A stretch of DNA of 64,000 nucleotides from Streptantibioticus cattleyicolor NRRL 8057 = DSM 46488. GTDB taxonomy: Bacteria > Actinomycetota > Actinomycetes > Streptomycetales > Streptomycetaceae. The notes below the pieces were generated by a model. That model did no database searches. It was not told where the DNA came from and saw only the letters and a list, made by a program, of their open reading frames with translations. Below are positions 34,620-43,236 of this stretch, in pieces. Within the stretch, counting starts at the first letter, position 1. Each line of letters opens with the position of its first letter. The translations under genes and the position numbers were made by a program. The stretch covers positions 5,283,228-5,347,227 of the forward strand of contig NC_017586.1 in the NCBI RefSeq assembly GCF_000240165.1, given 5' to 3'.

Positions 34620-36128
34620 CTACCGGCGCCCCGGCGGAACGTACACCGACCACCCGGCGACCACCGGCGACCCGGTGAGCGCCCGGCGCCGCCAGCCGGG
34701 CGCGTAACCGGGCGCCGGACCGCCCGGCGGCACCAGGACGGCCACCGCCTCGTGCTCCGCCGCCCGCACCACCTCCGGCCCCGACGCGGCCGAGGCGTCG
34801 CTGCGCGGGTTGCCGGTGACCGTGGAGGCGCAGCCGGCCTGGTACGCGATCGGCTGGGTGTCGCCGGCAAGCAGACACGGCGGACGCACCCCCGCCCGCC
34901 GCACCGCCTCCGCGAGCGCCCGGTACTCCCCGGTGTTGCGCTTCGCGGAGGCGATCTGCCGGTGCAGGATCCGCTCCTGCACCCAGCCGTGGCCCGCCAG
35001 CAACGCCACCGCGACCACGGCCGCCGCCAGCCGGACGGGGGTGCGCCCGGCCCGTACCCACGCCGCCCCCGAGGTCAGCAGCGCCGCCACCGGCAACGCC
35101 AGCAACGCGTACGCCGGAAGCAGGAAACGCGGCGCCGAGTAGGAGATCAGGAAGAGGTACGGCACCGACAGCGACACCGCGCACGCCACCGGCAGCACCG
35201 CGGTCGCCGCCCGCCCCGCCCGTACCGCCACCACGGTGCCCACCACCGCCAGCACCGCCAGCGCCGGCCACCACGCCGCGTCCACCGGCGCCGGATAGCG
35301 CGTGTCGCAGGGACGGCACAGCAACGGGCCGTCCACGCTGCGCAGGGCGTTGGCCAGGTTCCACGACCACCGCATGCCGCCCTCGATCGCGCTGGAGTCG
35401 GCGAGCCGCTCGGTCACCCCGCCGAACCGGACGTACGCCTCCACGACCCACTCCGCCAGCCCCGCCAGCGCCCCGGCGACCACCGCCGCGGCCACCCGCC
35501 ACCGCCGCCACGGCCGCACCACGGCCACCGCCACCAGCAACGGCAGCGCCAGCCACGCCCCGTCCGGCGCCCGCACCAGCGTCGGCCACGCCACCGAGAA
35601 CGCCAGCCCGGCGAGGACCGGCGCCCCCGCCCGCTCACCGCGTACCGCCCGCAGCAGGAAACCGGCCGCCGCCACCGCCCCGAAGGCCACCCACAGATTG
35701 GGCATTATCTGCGGGCCGTACTCCACGCTCACCCACAACGTCCCGAACAGCAGCGCCGCCACCGCCGGCGTCCAGGCGCCCAGCAACGGCCGCCACACCG
35801 CGAACGCCGCGTACAGCGCCAGCCCCGACAGCACCGTCAGGAAGACCCGCAGCACCGCCGGGTCCGAGGTGAACAACGCCACCGGAGCCCCCAGCAGCGT
35901 CACCCCCCGCGACCGCGGCGCGCTGAACCACGCGGCCGGGGCGCGCGGATCGACCTGCGAGAAGTAGATCGACTCGTCCCAGGCGAGCGGGTGTCCGGGG
36001 GCGGCGAGCAGCAACTGCGCCAGCGTGTAGCACAGCGCCGCCGCGATCAGCGGCCAGCGGTTCGGACGGCGCACGCCTGGCGCGCCGACGGACGCGGCAC
36101 GGTACGCCAGGCTTCCGGCGACGGTCAT
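34620..36128 (-). CDS. GT-C-type membrane glycosyltransferase-like protein (GT39/ArnT family)
   Basis: The 502-residue protein has roughly ten membrane helices and an extracytoplasmic C-terminal domain. The loop after helix 1 reads HPLAWDESIYFSQVDPRAP, matching the acidic D-E motif of GT-C/ArnT-PMT enzymes that use lipid-linked sugars. The C-terminal part includes PPCLLAGDTQPIAYQAGCASTVTGNP and ends VYVPPGRR. It may add a sugar to an envelope lipid or polymer outside the membrane. The acceptor is unknown. ATG at 36128 follows AGGAG with good spacing. Its position between unrelated transporter and SCO6745-like genes gives no further clue. Confidence 0.78.
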   Translation of the reverse strand: MTVAGSLAYRAASVGAPGVRRPNRWPLIAAALCYTLAQLLLAAPGHPLAWDESIYFSQVDPRAPAAWFSAPRSRGVTLLGAPVALFTSDPAVLRVFLTVLSGLALYAAFAVWRPLLGAWTPAVAALLFGTLWVSVEYGPQIMPNLWVAFGAVAAAGFLLRAVRGERAGAPVLAGLAFSVAWPTLVRAPDGAWLALPLLVAVAVVRPWRRWRVAAAVVAGALAGLAEWVVEAYVRFGGVTERLADSSAIEGGMRWSWNLANALRSVDGPLLCRPCDTRYPAPVDAAWWPALAVLAVVGTVVAVRAGRAATAVLPVACAVSLSVPYLFLISYSAPRFLLPAYALLALPVAALLTSGAAWVRAGRTPVRLAAAVVAVALLAGHGWVQERILHRQIASAKRNTGEYRALAEAVRRAGVRPPCLLAGDTQPIAYQAGCASTVTGNPRSDASAASGPEVVRAAEHEAVAVLVPPGGPAPGYAPGWRRRALTGSPVVAGWSVYVPPGRR

Positions 36129-36205
36129 GGGACGGCTCCTGTCGGCGGGGTGAACCGCTGCATTCTCGCCGACCCGGGTGAACGCCTCGTCACCCGCCGC
36201 CCGCG

Positions 36206-37066
36206 CTACCGTCCGAAGTGGTCCATCGGGAGCGCGTCGGAGGACAGCATCTCCTGGGTGAACGGGGTCACCAGCTCGGTCAGGCGTTCCACGGCGTCCT
36301 GTCCGAGGTGGCGGTAGGGGGCGAAGGCCAGCCGGTCGGTGTCGGCCTCGATCGCGCGGCGCAGCTCCTGCCCGTGCTCGGTCAGGTCGCCGGCCTCGTC
36401 CAGCAGCCCGCGCTCCCGCAGCCGGTCCTCGGCGTCGGCCCACTGCCGCGCGGTCCACCCCCGGGTGGTCTGGAAGAAGTGCGGGGTGAACCCCTTGCCG
36501 GTCGCCGAGTGCGTCACCAGGGCCTCCAGGCCGTCCAGCTCGGCCTGGACGAGGGCGGCGATGTGGCCGTCACCGCGGTGCTCACGCAGCAGGGTGACGG
36601 CGTGCCACAACGCCAGGTGCGGGGCGTCGGGGGCCGGCAGGTCCGCGTTGGCCGCGTACAGCGGCCTGCCCGGCCGCTCGCACGCCTCGGTGGCCCGCAG
36701 CGCCAGCTCGGCGGTCTCCGCCATCCGCCGCGAGGCGATCACCTCGGGGCCGAGCAGCCGGGTGAGGTACTTGTCGGTGATCCGCACCCGGGTCTCCAGC
36801 ACCCGCTCGGGGGCGGCGGCCTGCCAGGCGCGCGGGATGTGGTGCCCCACCAGCGCGGGGCTGAAGTTGTAGAACGTGGCCGTCACCACCCCCGCCCCCA
36901 CCGCCCCCATCGGCGCGGCCCGCCCGGCGAAGTAGGCCATCGACCCCGCCTCCAGCCCGAGCGCGGCGAACTCCTCGTCGTGCTCCGGGGCGAAGTAGAA
37001 GGCGGAGTGGAGCGGGTTGAGGGCGTTGTAACAGCGGCGGGAGGCCCGTAGGGAGAGTGTCGTCAT
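36206..37066 (-). CDS. SCO6745-family protein
   Basis: This 286-residue cytosolic protein has the layout of the actinobacterial family named after SCO6745. It opens RRCYNALNPLHSAFYFAPEHDEEFAALGL and continues GSMAYFAGRAAPMGAVGAGVVTATFYNFSPALV. Its C-terminal half has a winged-helix-like look (WTARQWADAEDRLRERGLLDEAGDLTEHGQELRRAIEADTD). The function is unknown. The family assignment is from memory of the sequence pattern and agrees with the apparent synteny of the downstream idi and hopanoid genes. It is transcribed leftward from the edge of the repeat region. Confidence 0.75.
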   Translation of the reverse strand: MTTLSLRASRRCYNALNPLHSAFYFAPEHDEEFAALGLEAGSMAYFAGRAAPMGAVGAGVVTATFYNFSPALVGHHIPRAWQAAAPERVLETRVRITDKYLTRLLGPEVIASRRMAETAELALRATEACERPGRPLYAANADLPAPDAPHLALWHAVTLLREHRGDGHIAALVQAELDGLEALVTHSATGKGFTPHFFQTTRGWTARQWADAEDRLRERGLLDEAGDLTEHGQELRRAIEADTDRLAFAPYRHLGQDAVERLTELVTPFTQEMLSSDALPMDHFGR

Positions 37067-37084
37067 GCCGTCACATTACGGTCA

Positions 37085-37416
37085 CGCTCGCGCTGGCGGT
37101 CAGCCATTACCTCCTCGGGGTTCGCCAGATTCCGCTCTCGTCGTGGCTGGCGTCAGGGATGTTTCCCCCCGCCCACCCGTGGCTGTGTTCGTACAGTGCG
37201 GGATGCGCACTGTCTGCCTGGGTTTCCGGGGGCCCTCCGGGGTGAGGGTTCGCTCGCGCTGGCGGTCAGCCATTACCTCCTCGGGGTTCGCCAGATTCCG
37301 CTCTCGTCGTGGCTGGCGTCAGGGATGTTTCCCCCCGCCCACCCGTGGCTGTCATCGCATAGCGCGGGGTGCGCACTGTCTGCCTTGGTTCCCGGGGGCC
37401 CTCCGGGGTGACTCCT
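37085..37416. repeat. Two tandem copies of a 166-bp unit
   Basis: Copy 1 (37085-37250) and copy 2 (37251-37416) both begin CGCTCGCGCTGGCGGTCAGC and both end with GGGGCCCTCCGGGGTGA plus about ten bases. The first 110 bases are practically identical; differences gather around the middle (for example GTTCGTACAGTG against CATCGCATAGCG). The equal period shows a tandem duplication in non-coding DNA. Confidence 0.85.
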
Positions 37417-37679
37417 CGCTCCCCGTATCCGCCAAGGCTGGGCTCCGGCTGCTGGGTCGCTGCGGGGACACCCCTGCACGCCCCCGTTCTGTTGCGTTCC
37501 GCGCTGCGGCACGGAGGGGGTGAGAAAAAGATCGGGGTGACCCCAACCTCCTATCTCACCCTCTCCCGCGAAGAGAGGCACCCGCACGACGGCGGAAGGG
37601 GGTGTGTCGGGGGTGTCCCCGCAGCGACCCAGTAGCCGGAGCGCAAGTGTGGGGGATACGGGGAGCGAGGAGTCACCCC
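37405..37679. repeat. 275-bp imperfect palindrome with 70-bp arms
   Basis: The arms 37405-37474 and 37610-37679 are inverted copies with about seven mismatches in 70. Both contain GACTCCTCGCTCCCCGTATC and CTGGGTCGCTGCGGGGACAC in opposite orientation. The 135-bp middle is itself partly symmetric around GGGGT-G-ACCCC (37534-37544). It could fold as a giant hairpin in RNA or a cruciform in DNA. The left arm begins inside the second tandem repeat. Confidence 0.8.
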
Positions 37680-37848
37680 CGGCGCGCCCCCGACCCCGTA
37701 CCGGCAATAGGCGAAGCCCCCGGTGCCGAACCAAACCAAAACCCACCCCCACCCCCCACCGGGCAGGGGCGAACGGGGGCCACCCCGGAAACCTGGAACG
37801 GGCGAACCGGCCACGGAGGAATGGTTGGCCGCCAGCGCTGGCGAAGCG

Positions 37849-38613
37849 TTAGGAGGGCCAGGTGAAGTGGGGTGGGCGGCGTTCGAGGAAGGCGGTGACC
37901 CCTTCGGTGCGGTCGTCGCTCAGCCGCGCGTGCTCGCGCCAGCGGCGGACGACTTCGTCGTCCGCCACACCCCGTACCGCCATCGCGGTGAACTCCTTCG
38001 CCGCCGCCTGGGTCAGCAGGGACCGACCGGCCAGCGTGGCGGTGAGGGCGGCGACGCGCGCGTCGAGGGCGGGGGCGTCCCAGACCTCGTCGACGAGTCC
38101 GGTCCGCAGGGCGCGCTGCGCGTCGATCAACTCGGCGGAGAACAGCAGGTACTTGGCGGTCGACGGCCCGACCAGGCCGACCAGGCGGCGGGTGGTGGAG
38201 GCCGGGTAGACGATGCCGAGTCTGGCCGGGGTGACCCCGAATCGCGCGTCGGCGGCGGCCAGCCGCAGGTCGCAGGCGGCGGCGAGCTGGCAGCCGCCGC
38301 CCACGCAGTAGCCGCGGACCACGGCCACCGTCGGCTTGGGAAAGGCGGCCAGCGCCTCCTCGGCCTCCACCGCGGCGTGCTGCGCGCCGTCGCCGCCGTC
38401 CCGCAGCCCCGCGATGTCCGCCCCGGCGCAGAAGGTGCCGCCCTCGCCGGTGAGTACCAGGACGCGTACCGACCGGTCGGCGGCGAGCCGTTCGAGCAGC
38501 GGGGGCAGTTCCCGCCACATCGTCAGGGTCATGGCGTTGCGCTTGGCGGGGTTGCTGATCGTGACGACGGCGGTGGCGCCGTCCTGGGCGGTCAGCAGGC
38601 CGGGCTCTGTCAT
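37849..38613 (-). CDS. Enoyl-CoA hydratase/isomerase family protein
   Basis: The 254-residue crotonase-fold protein shows VVTISNPAKRNAMTLTMWRELP, the oxyanion-hole segment GEGGTFCAGADIAGL, the second one VRGYCVGGGCQLAAACDLRLAA, and ARFGVTPARLGIVYPASTTRRL. It acts on a CoA ester, but the exact reaction (hydration, isomerisation or hydrolysis) is not clear. It ends HFTWPS. The ATG at 38613 follows GGAGGA. It stands alone next to the repeat region and is separate from the acyl-CoA operon at 25.6-32.6 kb. Confidence 0.9.
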   Translation of the reverse strand: MTEPGLLTAQDGATAVVTISNPAKRNAMTLTMWRELPPLLERLAADRSVRVLVLTGEGGTFCAGADIAGLRDGGDGAQHAAVEAEEALAAFPKPTVAVVRGYCVGGGCQLAAACDLRLAAADARFGVTPARLGIVYPASTTRRLVGLVGPSTAKYLLFSAELIDAQRALRTGLVDEVWDAPALDARVAALTATLAGRSLLTQAAAKEFTAMAVRGVADDEVVRRWREHARLSDDRTEGVTAFLERRPPHFTWPS

Positions 38614-38948
38614 GCGTGGGTCCTCCTGGCCGGTGGGAAAGGGGAGTTCGGTGGTCGGCGGGATCCTAACGGGCGCCTCCGGCGGATCGGCGGGCGCTCC
38701 CGATCGGCTACCCAGCGTGACGGACCGGTGGTCGCCGAAAGGACGCAGAGTGTCGCAGAATCGTTCCGCCGATCACCGCGTACGATCCTCGCCACACCAA
38801 AAGGCGTCAAAAGGTACAGACTTACGGTCTCCTGGCCGACCGGACCGCTCGGTGCGACCACCATCGGGGAAGCCAGGCGGTTCCGCCCGCGTCCCCGCCC
38901 GGGGCGCACGGCGGTCCGCGGGGAACGTCACATGAGGACGGTTACGTC
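38614..38948. other. Divergent intergenic region with CAAAAGG direct repeat
   Basis: This 335-bp gap holds the promoters of the leftward enoyl-CoA hydratase and the rightward ATP-binding protein. An AT-richer patch contains CAAAAGG twice (38798-38804 and 38808-38814), ten bases apart, i.e. on one face of the helix. It lies about 135 bp before the ATP-binding gene and may be a regulator site. No gene is visible. Confidence 0.35.
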
Positions 38949-39575
38949 ATGGCGGTCAGCGGGAGAACCCCGCACGATCCGGTCCCGGCGCCGTCGGCGC
39001 GCCCGGCGGACGGCTCGCCCGCGCCGGGGAGCGTTCCGCCGCCGTACCGGAGCGGGCCCGTGCACGGAGCGGCGGGCGCGGCCTACGGGCCCCCGCCGCC
39101 GGGACCGCGCGCGGCGGACGAGCGGTCCGGCCCCGGGCGCGGGGACGGCACCGGGCCGGCGCACTGCCCGTACGCGGGCGTATGGCGCTACACCGTCCCC
39201 GCGGTGGACTCCACGGTGCCCCGGCTGCGCCACACGGTGCGCGAGCTGCTGCTCGCCCACCGGGTGCCGGCCGCCCCGGAGACCGTGGACGGTGTGCTGC
39301 TGATCCTGTCCGAGCTGGTCACCAACGCCGTGCGGCACGCGGCCGTGCTCTCCCCGCTGGTCACCGCGGAGGTCGCGGTCACCGCCGGCTGGGTGCGCGT
39401 CGCGGTGGCCGACGACCACCCCTACCGGCCCAAGGCGCTCCAGGCCGACCACGCGCGCACCGGCGGACGCGGACTGCTGCTGGTGAAGGCGGTCACCGCG
39501 GAGGCGGGCGGGGTGTGTGACGTCGAGCACACCGCGGCGGGCGGCAAGGTCGTCTGGGCCGCGCTGCCGCTGTGA
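38949..39575 (+). CDS. ATP-binding (RsbW/SpoIIAB-like HATPase) regulatory protein
   Basis: This 208-residue protein has a disordered Pro/Gly-rich first 75 residues and then a HATPase_c domain of the anti-sigma/serine kinase type. The ATP motifs are LILSELVTNAVRHA (N box) and VAVADDHPYRPKALQADHARTGGRGLLLVKAVTAE (G1/G2 boxes). Such proteins are abundant in Streptomyces and act as anti-sigma factors or switch-protein kinases, but most partners are unknown. The ATG at 38949 is preceded by GAGGA; an ATG 15 bases upstream is possible. It is convergent with idi, with only 7 bp between stops. Confidence 0.83.
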   Translation: MAVSGRTPHDPVPAPSARPADGSPAPGSVPPPYRSGPVHGAAGAAYGPPPPGPRAADERSGPGRGDGTGPAHCPYAGVWRYTVPAVDSTVPRLRHTVRELLLAHRVPAAPETVDGVLLILSELVTNAVRHAAVLSPLVTAEVAVTAGWVRVAVADDHPYRPKALQADHARTGGRGLLLVKAVTAEAGGVCDVEHTAAGGKVVWAALPL

Positions 39576-39582
39576 CCGGCGG

Positions 39583-40197
39583 TCACCAGCCCGCCGACGC
39601 CCCGGTCAGCTCCCGTACCGCGGGCAGCGCCGCGTCCAGCACCGTGCCGAACCACGCCGACAGCGTTGTCGTCCCGCGCAGCTCGGCCAGCTCGGCCGGG
39701 GTCACGAAGACGGTCTCGCAGACCTCCTCCGGATCCGGCCGCAACGGCGCCCGTACCACCCCGACGAACAGGTGGTTGAACTCCTGCTCCACCAGCCCCG
39801 ACGCCGGATCGGGATGGTTGTAGCGGACGGTGCCGGCCTCGCGCAGCAGGGCGGGGGCCGCCCCCAGCTCCTCCGCGGTGCGCCGGGCGGCGGCCACGAA
39901 CGGCGCCTCACCGGGGTAGGGGTGACCGCAGCAGGTGTTCGACCAGACCCCGGGGGAGTGGTACTTCCCCAGCGCGCGGCGCTGCATCAGCAGCCGGCCG
40001 GCGTCGTCGAAGAGGAAGACCGAGAACGCCCGGTGCAGCCGCCCCGGAGGCTGATGGGCCGAGAGCTTCTCGGCCGTGCCGATCGTCACGCCGGCCTCGT
40101 CCACCAGCTCCAGCAGGATCGCTTCTCCGCTGTCGCCCCCGAGGGGCGCGTCAGCCGCGGTGTCTGAGGTCCGGCCGGTTGCGGAACTGATCGGCAT
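39583..40197 (-). CDS. idi: Type I isopentenyl-diphosphate delta-isomerase
   Basis: Idi interconverts isopentenyl and dimethylallyl diphosphate, the starters for prenyl chains such as those used by the hopanoid operon 8 kb downstream. The 204-residue Nudix-fold protein has the active-site cysteine in NTCCGHPYPGE, the Nudix-like AARRTAEELGA and the second active-site glutamate region VEQEFNHLFVG. ATG at 40197 has AAAGGA at 5-base spacing, better than the ATG two codons upstream. It is divergent from the envelope-polymer operon. Confidence 0.95.
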   Translation of the reverse strand: MPISSATGRTSDTAADAPLGGDSGEAILLELVDEAGVTIGTAEKLSAHQPPGRLHRAFSVFLFDDAGRLLMQRRALGKYHSPGVWSNTCCGHPYPGEAPFVAAARRTAEELGAAPALLREAGTVRYNHPDPASGLVEQEFNHLFVGVVRAPLRPDPEEVCETVFVTPAELAELRGTTTLSAWFGTVLDAALPAVRELTGASAGW

Positions 40198-40203
40198 GGC
40201 CAT

Positions 40204-40609
40204 CCTTTGCTGTCGACGTACGAGGCGCGAGGGGCCCGCCGACGCGCGGCGGGCAGGCCCTCAGTCTGCCGCACCCCCGGTCACCCCCATACCCTGCACC
40301 CCGCCGATCACCCCCGATTCGGCAACTCGCGCGGTCACCGGCCACCGCGAGTGCGCGCCGGAGCGCCCCGCCCGCTACCCTCTGCGGGCCGGACCCCTCG
40401 GCCCGGCTGCCCTCGGCTCGCCTCAGGGCAGGGGTGAACGTTCCCCTCAGGGGTGGGGTGAACGTGCGGTGAACGCGCACCCCGGGGGATCCGATAGCCT
40501 CAGCCGTCGAGCCCGCTCCGAACCCGCCGGGGCGGGAGCCGCCGCACGGCGGCCACGGGGGGCCGACGCCACGCGGGGCAGCGCCTTCGTCATCAGGGAG
40601 TGAGTTCGT
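40204..40609. other. Divergent control region of idi and the polyol-phosphate operon
   Basis: This 406-bp region contains the promoters of idi (leftward) and of the seven-gene operon starting at 40610. Its right half carries three GGTGAAC motifs, described separately as a PHO-box-like site, and a G/C-rich leader ending in AGGGAG before the CTG start. No open frame with coding character was found. Confidence 0.5.
40433..40474 (-). promoter_or_regulatory. Putative PHO box (three GTTCACC units)
   Basis: On the minus strand GTTCACC occurs at 40474-40468, 40463-40457 and 40439-40433. The first two start exactly 11 bases apart (GTTCACCGCAC, GTTCACCCCAC), which is the spacing of Streptomyces PhoP repeat units. 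The site is about 135-175 bp before the first gene of the operon. Control by phosphate is inferred. Confidence 0.5.
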
Positions 40610-42502
40610 CTGACGACCGCCATCCTCACCGGCCCGCCGGTCGCGGCCTCGCCGCTCGATGACGACCTGCGCGCCCTCGGCTTCGACGTGGTACGGGCCG
40701 ACGGCCCCGGCGAGCTGGCCGACCGGCTCGCCGCCGTCCCCGCCGGCGCCCGGGTCGCCGTGGTGGACCCGCGGTTCGTCGGCCACCGGCACGCCCTGCG
40801 GCTGGCCCTGACCGACCCCCGCTTCCCGGCCGGCGCGGTGCCCGGCGCGCTCGGCGTGGCCCCCGAAGGGCGCCCCGCCCTGCAGCGCGCGGTGACCTCG
40901 CTCACCCGCCCCGCCCCGGTGCCGGCCACGAGCGTACCGGCGGGCTCCGGAGCCCCCGCGCCGGCCGCCGCCGACGCCACCGTGCCCGCCCAGACCCGTA
41001 CCTCCCGGCCCCGCCCCACCGACCTGCCCGGCGTCCTCGCCGAGCGGCTGGCCGACGCCGGGGTCGCGGTCCACCAGGTCGACCTCGGGGTGCTCACCGC
41101 CACCGTCCCGGCCGACGAGGCCGCGCGGACCGCGGCGGCCGAGGCGGTCGCCGCGGTGGACGACGAACGGGTCCGGCTGCGCTCGGCGGTCAAGTCCCGG
41201 GACGGCTTCTTCACCACCTTCTGCATCAGCCCCTACTCGCGCTACCTGGCGCGCTGGTGCGCCCGCCGCGGGCTCACCCCCAACCAGGTCACCACCGCCT
41301 CGCTGCTGGTCGCCCTGGTCGCGGCGGGGTGCGCGGCCACCGGCACCCGGCCCGGCTTCGTGGCCGCCGGGGTGCTGCTGATCGCCTCCTTCGTGCTGGA
41401 CTGCACCGACGGCCAGCTCGCCCGCTACTCCCTGCGCTACTCCACCCTCGGCGCCTGGCTGGACGCCACCTTCGACCGGGTCAAGGAGTACGCCTACTAC
41501 GCGGGGCTGGCGATCGGCGCCGCCCATATGGCCGGCCACCACGACGACGTGTGGGCGCTCGCCCTGGGCGCGATGGTGCTCCAGACCTGCCGGCACGTGG
41601 TCGACTTCGCGTTCACCGAGGCCAACCACGACGCCACCGCCAACACCAGCCCCACCGCCGCCCTCTCCGACCGGCTCGACAGCGTCGGCTGGACGGTGTG
41701 GGCCCGCCGCATGATCGTGCTCCCCATCGGCGAACGCTGGGCCATGATCGCCGTGCTCACCGCGGTCACCACCCCGCGCGTCGTCTTCCTCGTGCTGCTG
41801 ATCGGCTGCGCGCTGGCCGCCTGCTACACCACCGCCGGCCGGGTGCTGCGCTCGCTGACCCGGCGGGCCCGCCGCACCGACCGGGCCGCCGTGGCCCTGG
41901 CCGACCTGGCCGACAGCGGTGCGCTCGCGCGGCTGCTCGCGCGCCCGGTGCGGGGGCTCCCGCCGTTCGGCGCGCCGGCGTGCGCCCTGCTCGGCTCGGC
42001 GGTGGCGGTGGCCACCGCCTGGCTGGCCCCGGCGGGCAGCTGGTGGCCGGTGCTCGGCGCCGCCTGCTACGTGGTGATCTCCGGGATCGCCGTCGCCGCG
42101 CCGCTGAAGGGGGCGCTCGACTGGCTCGTGCCGCCGTTCTTCCGCGCCGCGGAGTACACCGTGATCCTGGCGCTCGCCGCGCGCTCCGGCGTACCCGGTG
42201 CGCTTCCGGCGGCGTTCGGCCTGGTGGCGGCGGTCGCCTACCATCACTACGACACGGTGTACCGCATACGCGGCGGCACCGGTGCGCCGCCGCGAGCCCT
42301 GATCCGGGCCATCGGCGGGCACGAGGGGCGGTTGCCGGCCGTCACCGTGCTGGCCGCGCTGCTCGCGCACACCCACGCTCTCACTACGGCGCTGGCGGCC
42401 CTGGCCGGGATTCTGGCGCTGGTGGTGCTCACCGAGTCCATCCGTTTCTGGATCTCGGCCGGAGCACCCGCGGTACACGACGAAACAGGAGAACCCACAT
42501 GA
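40610..42502 (+). CDS. CDP-alcohol phosphatidyltransferase family protein with extra N-terminal domain
   Basis: This large (630-residue) membrane protein has an N-terminal soluble domain of about 180 residues (TTAILTGPPVAASPL start, variable Pro/Ala linker). A CDP-alcohol phosphatidyltransferase core follows, with the full motif D-G-x2-A-R-x8-G-x3-D-x3-D seen in DCTDGQLARYSLRY and GAWLDATFD, then further membrane helices. It should join a CDP-activated headgroup to an alcohol acceptor. No ATG, GTG or TTG lies between the upstream stop (40601) and a GTG at 40688. I chose CTG at 40610 because AGGGAG precedes it and it keeps the conserved-looking N-terminus. It overlaps the next gene by 4 bp. 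Confidence 0.8.
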   Translation: MTTAILTGPPVAASPLDDDLRALGFDVVRADGPGELADRLAAVPAGARVAVVDPRFVGHRHALRLALTDPRFPAGAVPGALGVAPEGRPALQRAVTSLTRPAPVPATSVPAGSGAPAPAAADATVPAQTRTSRPRPTDLPGVLAERLADAGVAVHQVDLGVLTATVPADEAARTAAAEAVAAVDDERVRLRSAVKSRDGFFTTFCISPYSRYLARWCARRGLTPNQVTTASLLVALVAAGCAATGTRPGFVAAGVLLIASFVLDCTDGQLARYSLRYSTLGAWLDATFDRVKEYAYYAGLAIGAAHMAGHHDDVWALALGAMVLQTCRHVVDFAFTEANHDATANTSPTAALSDRLDSVGWTVWARRMIVLPIGERWAMIAVLTAVTTPRVVFLVLLIGCALAACYTTAGRVLRSLTRRARRTDRAAVALADLADSGALARLLARPVRGLPPFGAPACALLGSAVAVATAWLAPAGSWWPVLGAACYVVISGIAVAAPLKGALDWLVPPFFRAAEYTVILALAARSGVPGALPAAFGLVAAVAYHHYDTVYRIRGGTGAPPRALIRAIGGHEGRLPAVTVLAALLAHTHALTTALAALAGILALVVLTESIRFWISAGAPAVHDETGEPT

Positions 42503-43236
42503 TCGGCCTCGTGCTGGCGGCCGGCGCCGGACGGCGTCTGCGCCCCTACACCGACACCCTGCCGAAGGCCCTCGTCCCCGTCGACGGCGAGACCACCGTG
42601 CTCGACCTCACGCTGGGCAACTTCGCCGAGGTCGGTCTGACGGACGTGGCCGTGGTCATCGGGTACCGCGGCGAGGCCGTGCGCGAGCGCCAGGCCGCGC
42701 TGGAGAAGAAGTACGGCGTCAAGCTCCACCTGGTCGTCAACGACAAGGCCGAGGAGTGGAACAACGCCTACTCGCTGTGGTGCGCCCGGGACGTCCTCAA
42801 GGAGGGCGTGATCCTGGCCAACGGCGACACCGTCCACCCGGTCTCGGTGGAGCAGACCCTGCTCGGGGCCCGCGGCGCCGGGCGCGAGATCGTCCTCGCC
42901 CTCGACACGGTCAAGAAGCTGGCCGACGAGGAGATGAAGGTCGTCACCGCCGACGGCCAGGGGGTGCGCCGGATCACCAAGCTGATGGACCCGGCCGAGG
43001 CCACCGGTGAGTACATCGGCGTCACCCTCATCGAGCCGCAGGCCGCCGAGGCGCTGGCCGACGCGCTGAAGGCCACCTTCGAGCGCGACCCGCAGCTGTA
43101 CTACGAGGACGGCTACCAGGAGCTGGTGAACCGCGGCTTCCAGGTCGACGTCGCCCCGATCGGCGAGGTCTCCTGGGTGGAGATCGACAACCACGACGAC
43201 CTCGAGCGGGCCCGGGAGATCGCGTGCCAGTACTGA
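42499..43236 (+). CDS. NTP-transferase family nucleotidyltransferase
   Basis: This 245-residue protein is a sugar-phosphate/alditol-phosphate nucleotidyltransferase of the phosphocholine-cytidylyltransferase-like group. The nucleotide loop is LVLAAGAGRRLRPYTDTLPKALVPV and the metal-binding region reads EGVILANGDTVHP. Conserved ENNAYS-like (EWNNAYSLWCAR) and VEIDNHDDLERA segments follow. It probably makes the CDP- or UDP-activated precursor used by the phosphatidyltransferases in the same operon. ATG at 42499 overlaps the preceding stop (ATGA), and its end overlaps the next gene by 13 bp. Confidence 0.87.
   Translation: MIGLVLAAGAGRRLRPYTDTLPKALVPVDGETTVLDLTLGNFAEVGLTDVAVVIGYRGEAVRERQAALEKKYGVKLHLVVNDKAEEWNNAYSLWCARDVLKEGVILANGDTVHPVSVEQTLLGARGAGREIVLALDTVKKLADEEMKVVTADGQGVRRITKLMDPAEATGEYIGVTLIEPQAAEALADALKATFERDPQLYYEDGYQELVNRGFQVDVAPIGEVSWVEIDNHDDLERAREIACQY

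Larger units (their letters stand above)
37067..37848. other. Gene-free 780-bp repeat region
   Basis: No open frame here has the coding pattern of its neighbours. The first 330 bp are two tandem copies of a 166-bp unit. The next 275 bp are a large imperfect palindrome. The rest (37680-37848) is C/A-rich single-copy sequence leading to the 3' end of the second enoyl-CoA hydratase gene. The region separates the divergent-facing ends of the SCO6745-like gene (5' end) and the hydratase (3' end). Confidence 0.7.

Noticed and set aside
37067-37848. CRISPR array in the repeat region
   Set aside because: There are only two long (166-bp) direct copies with no spacers of regular size and no cas genes nearby.
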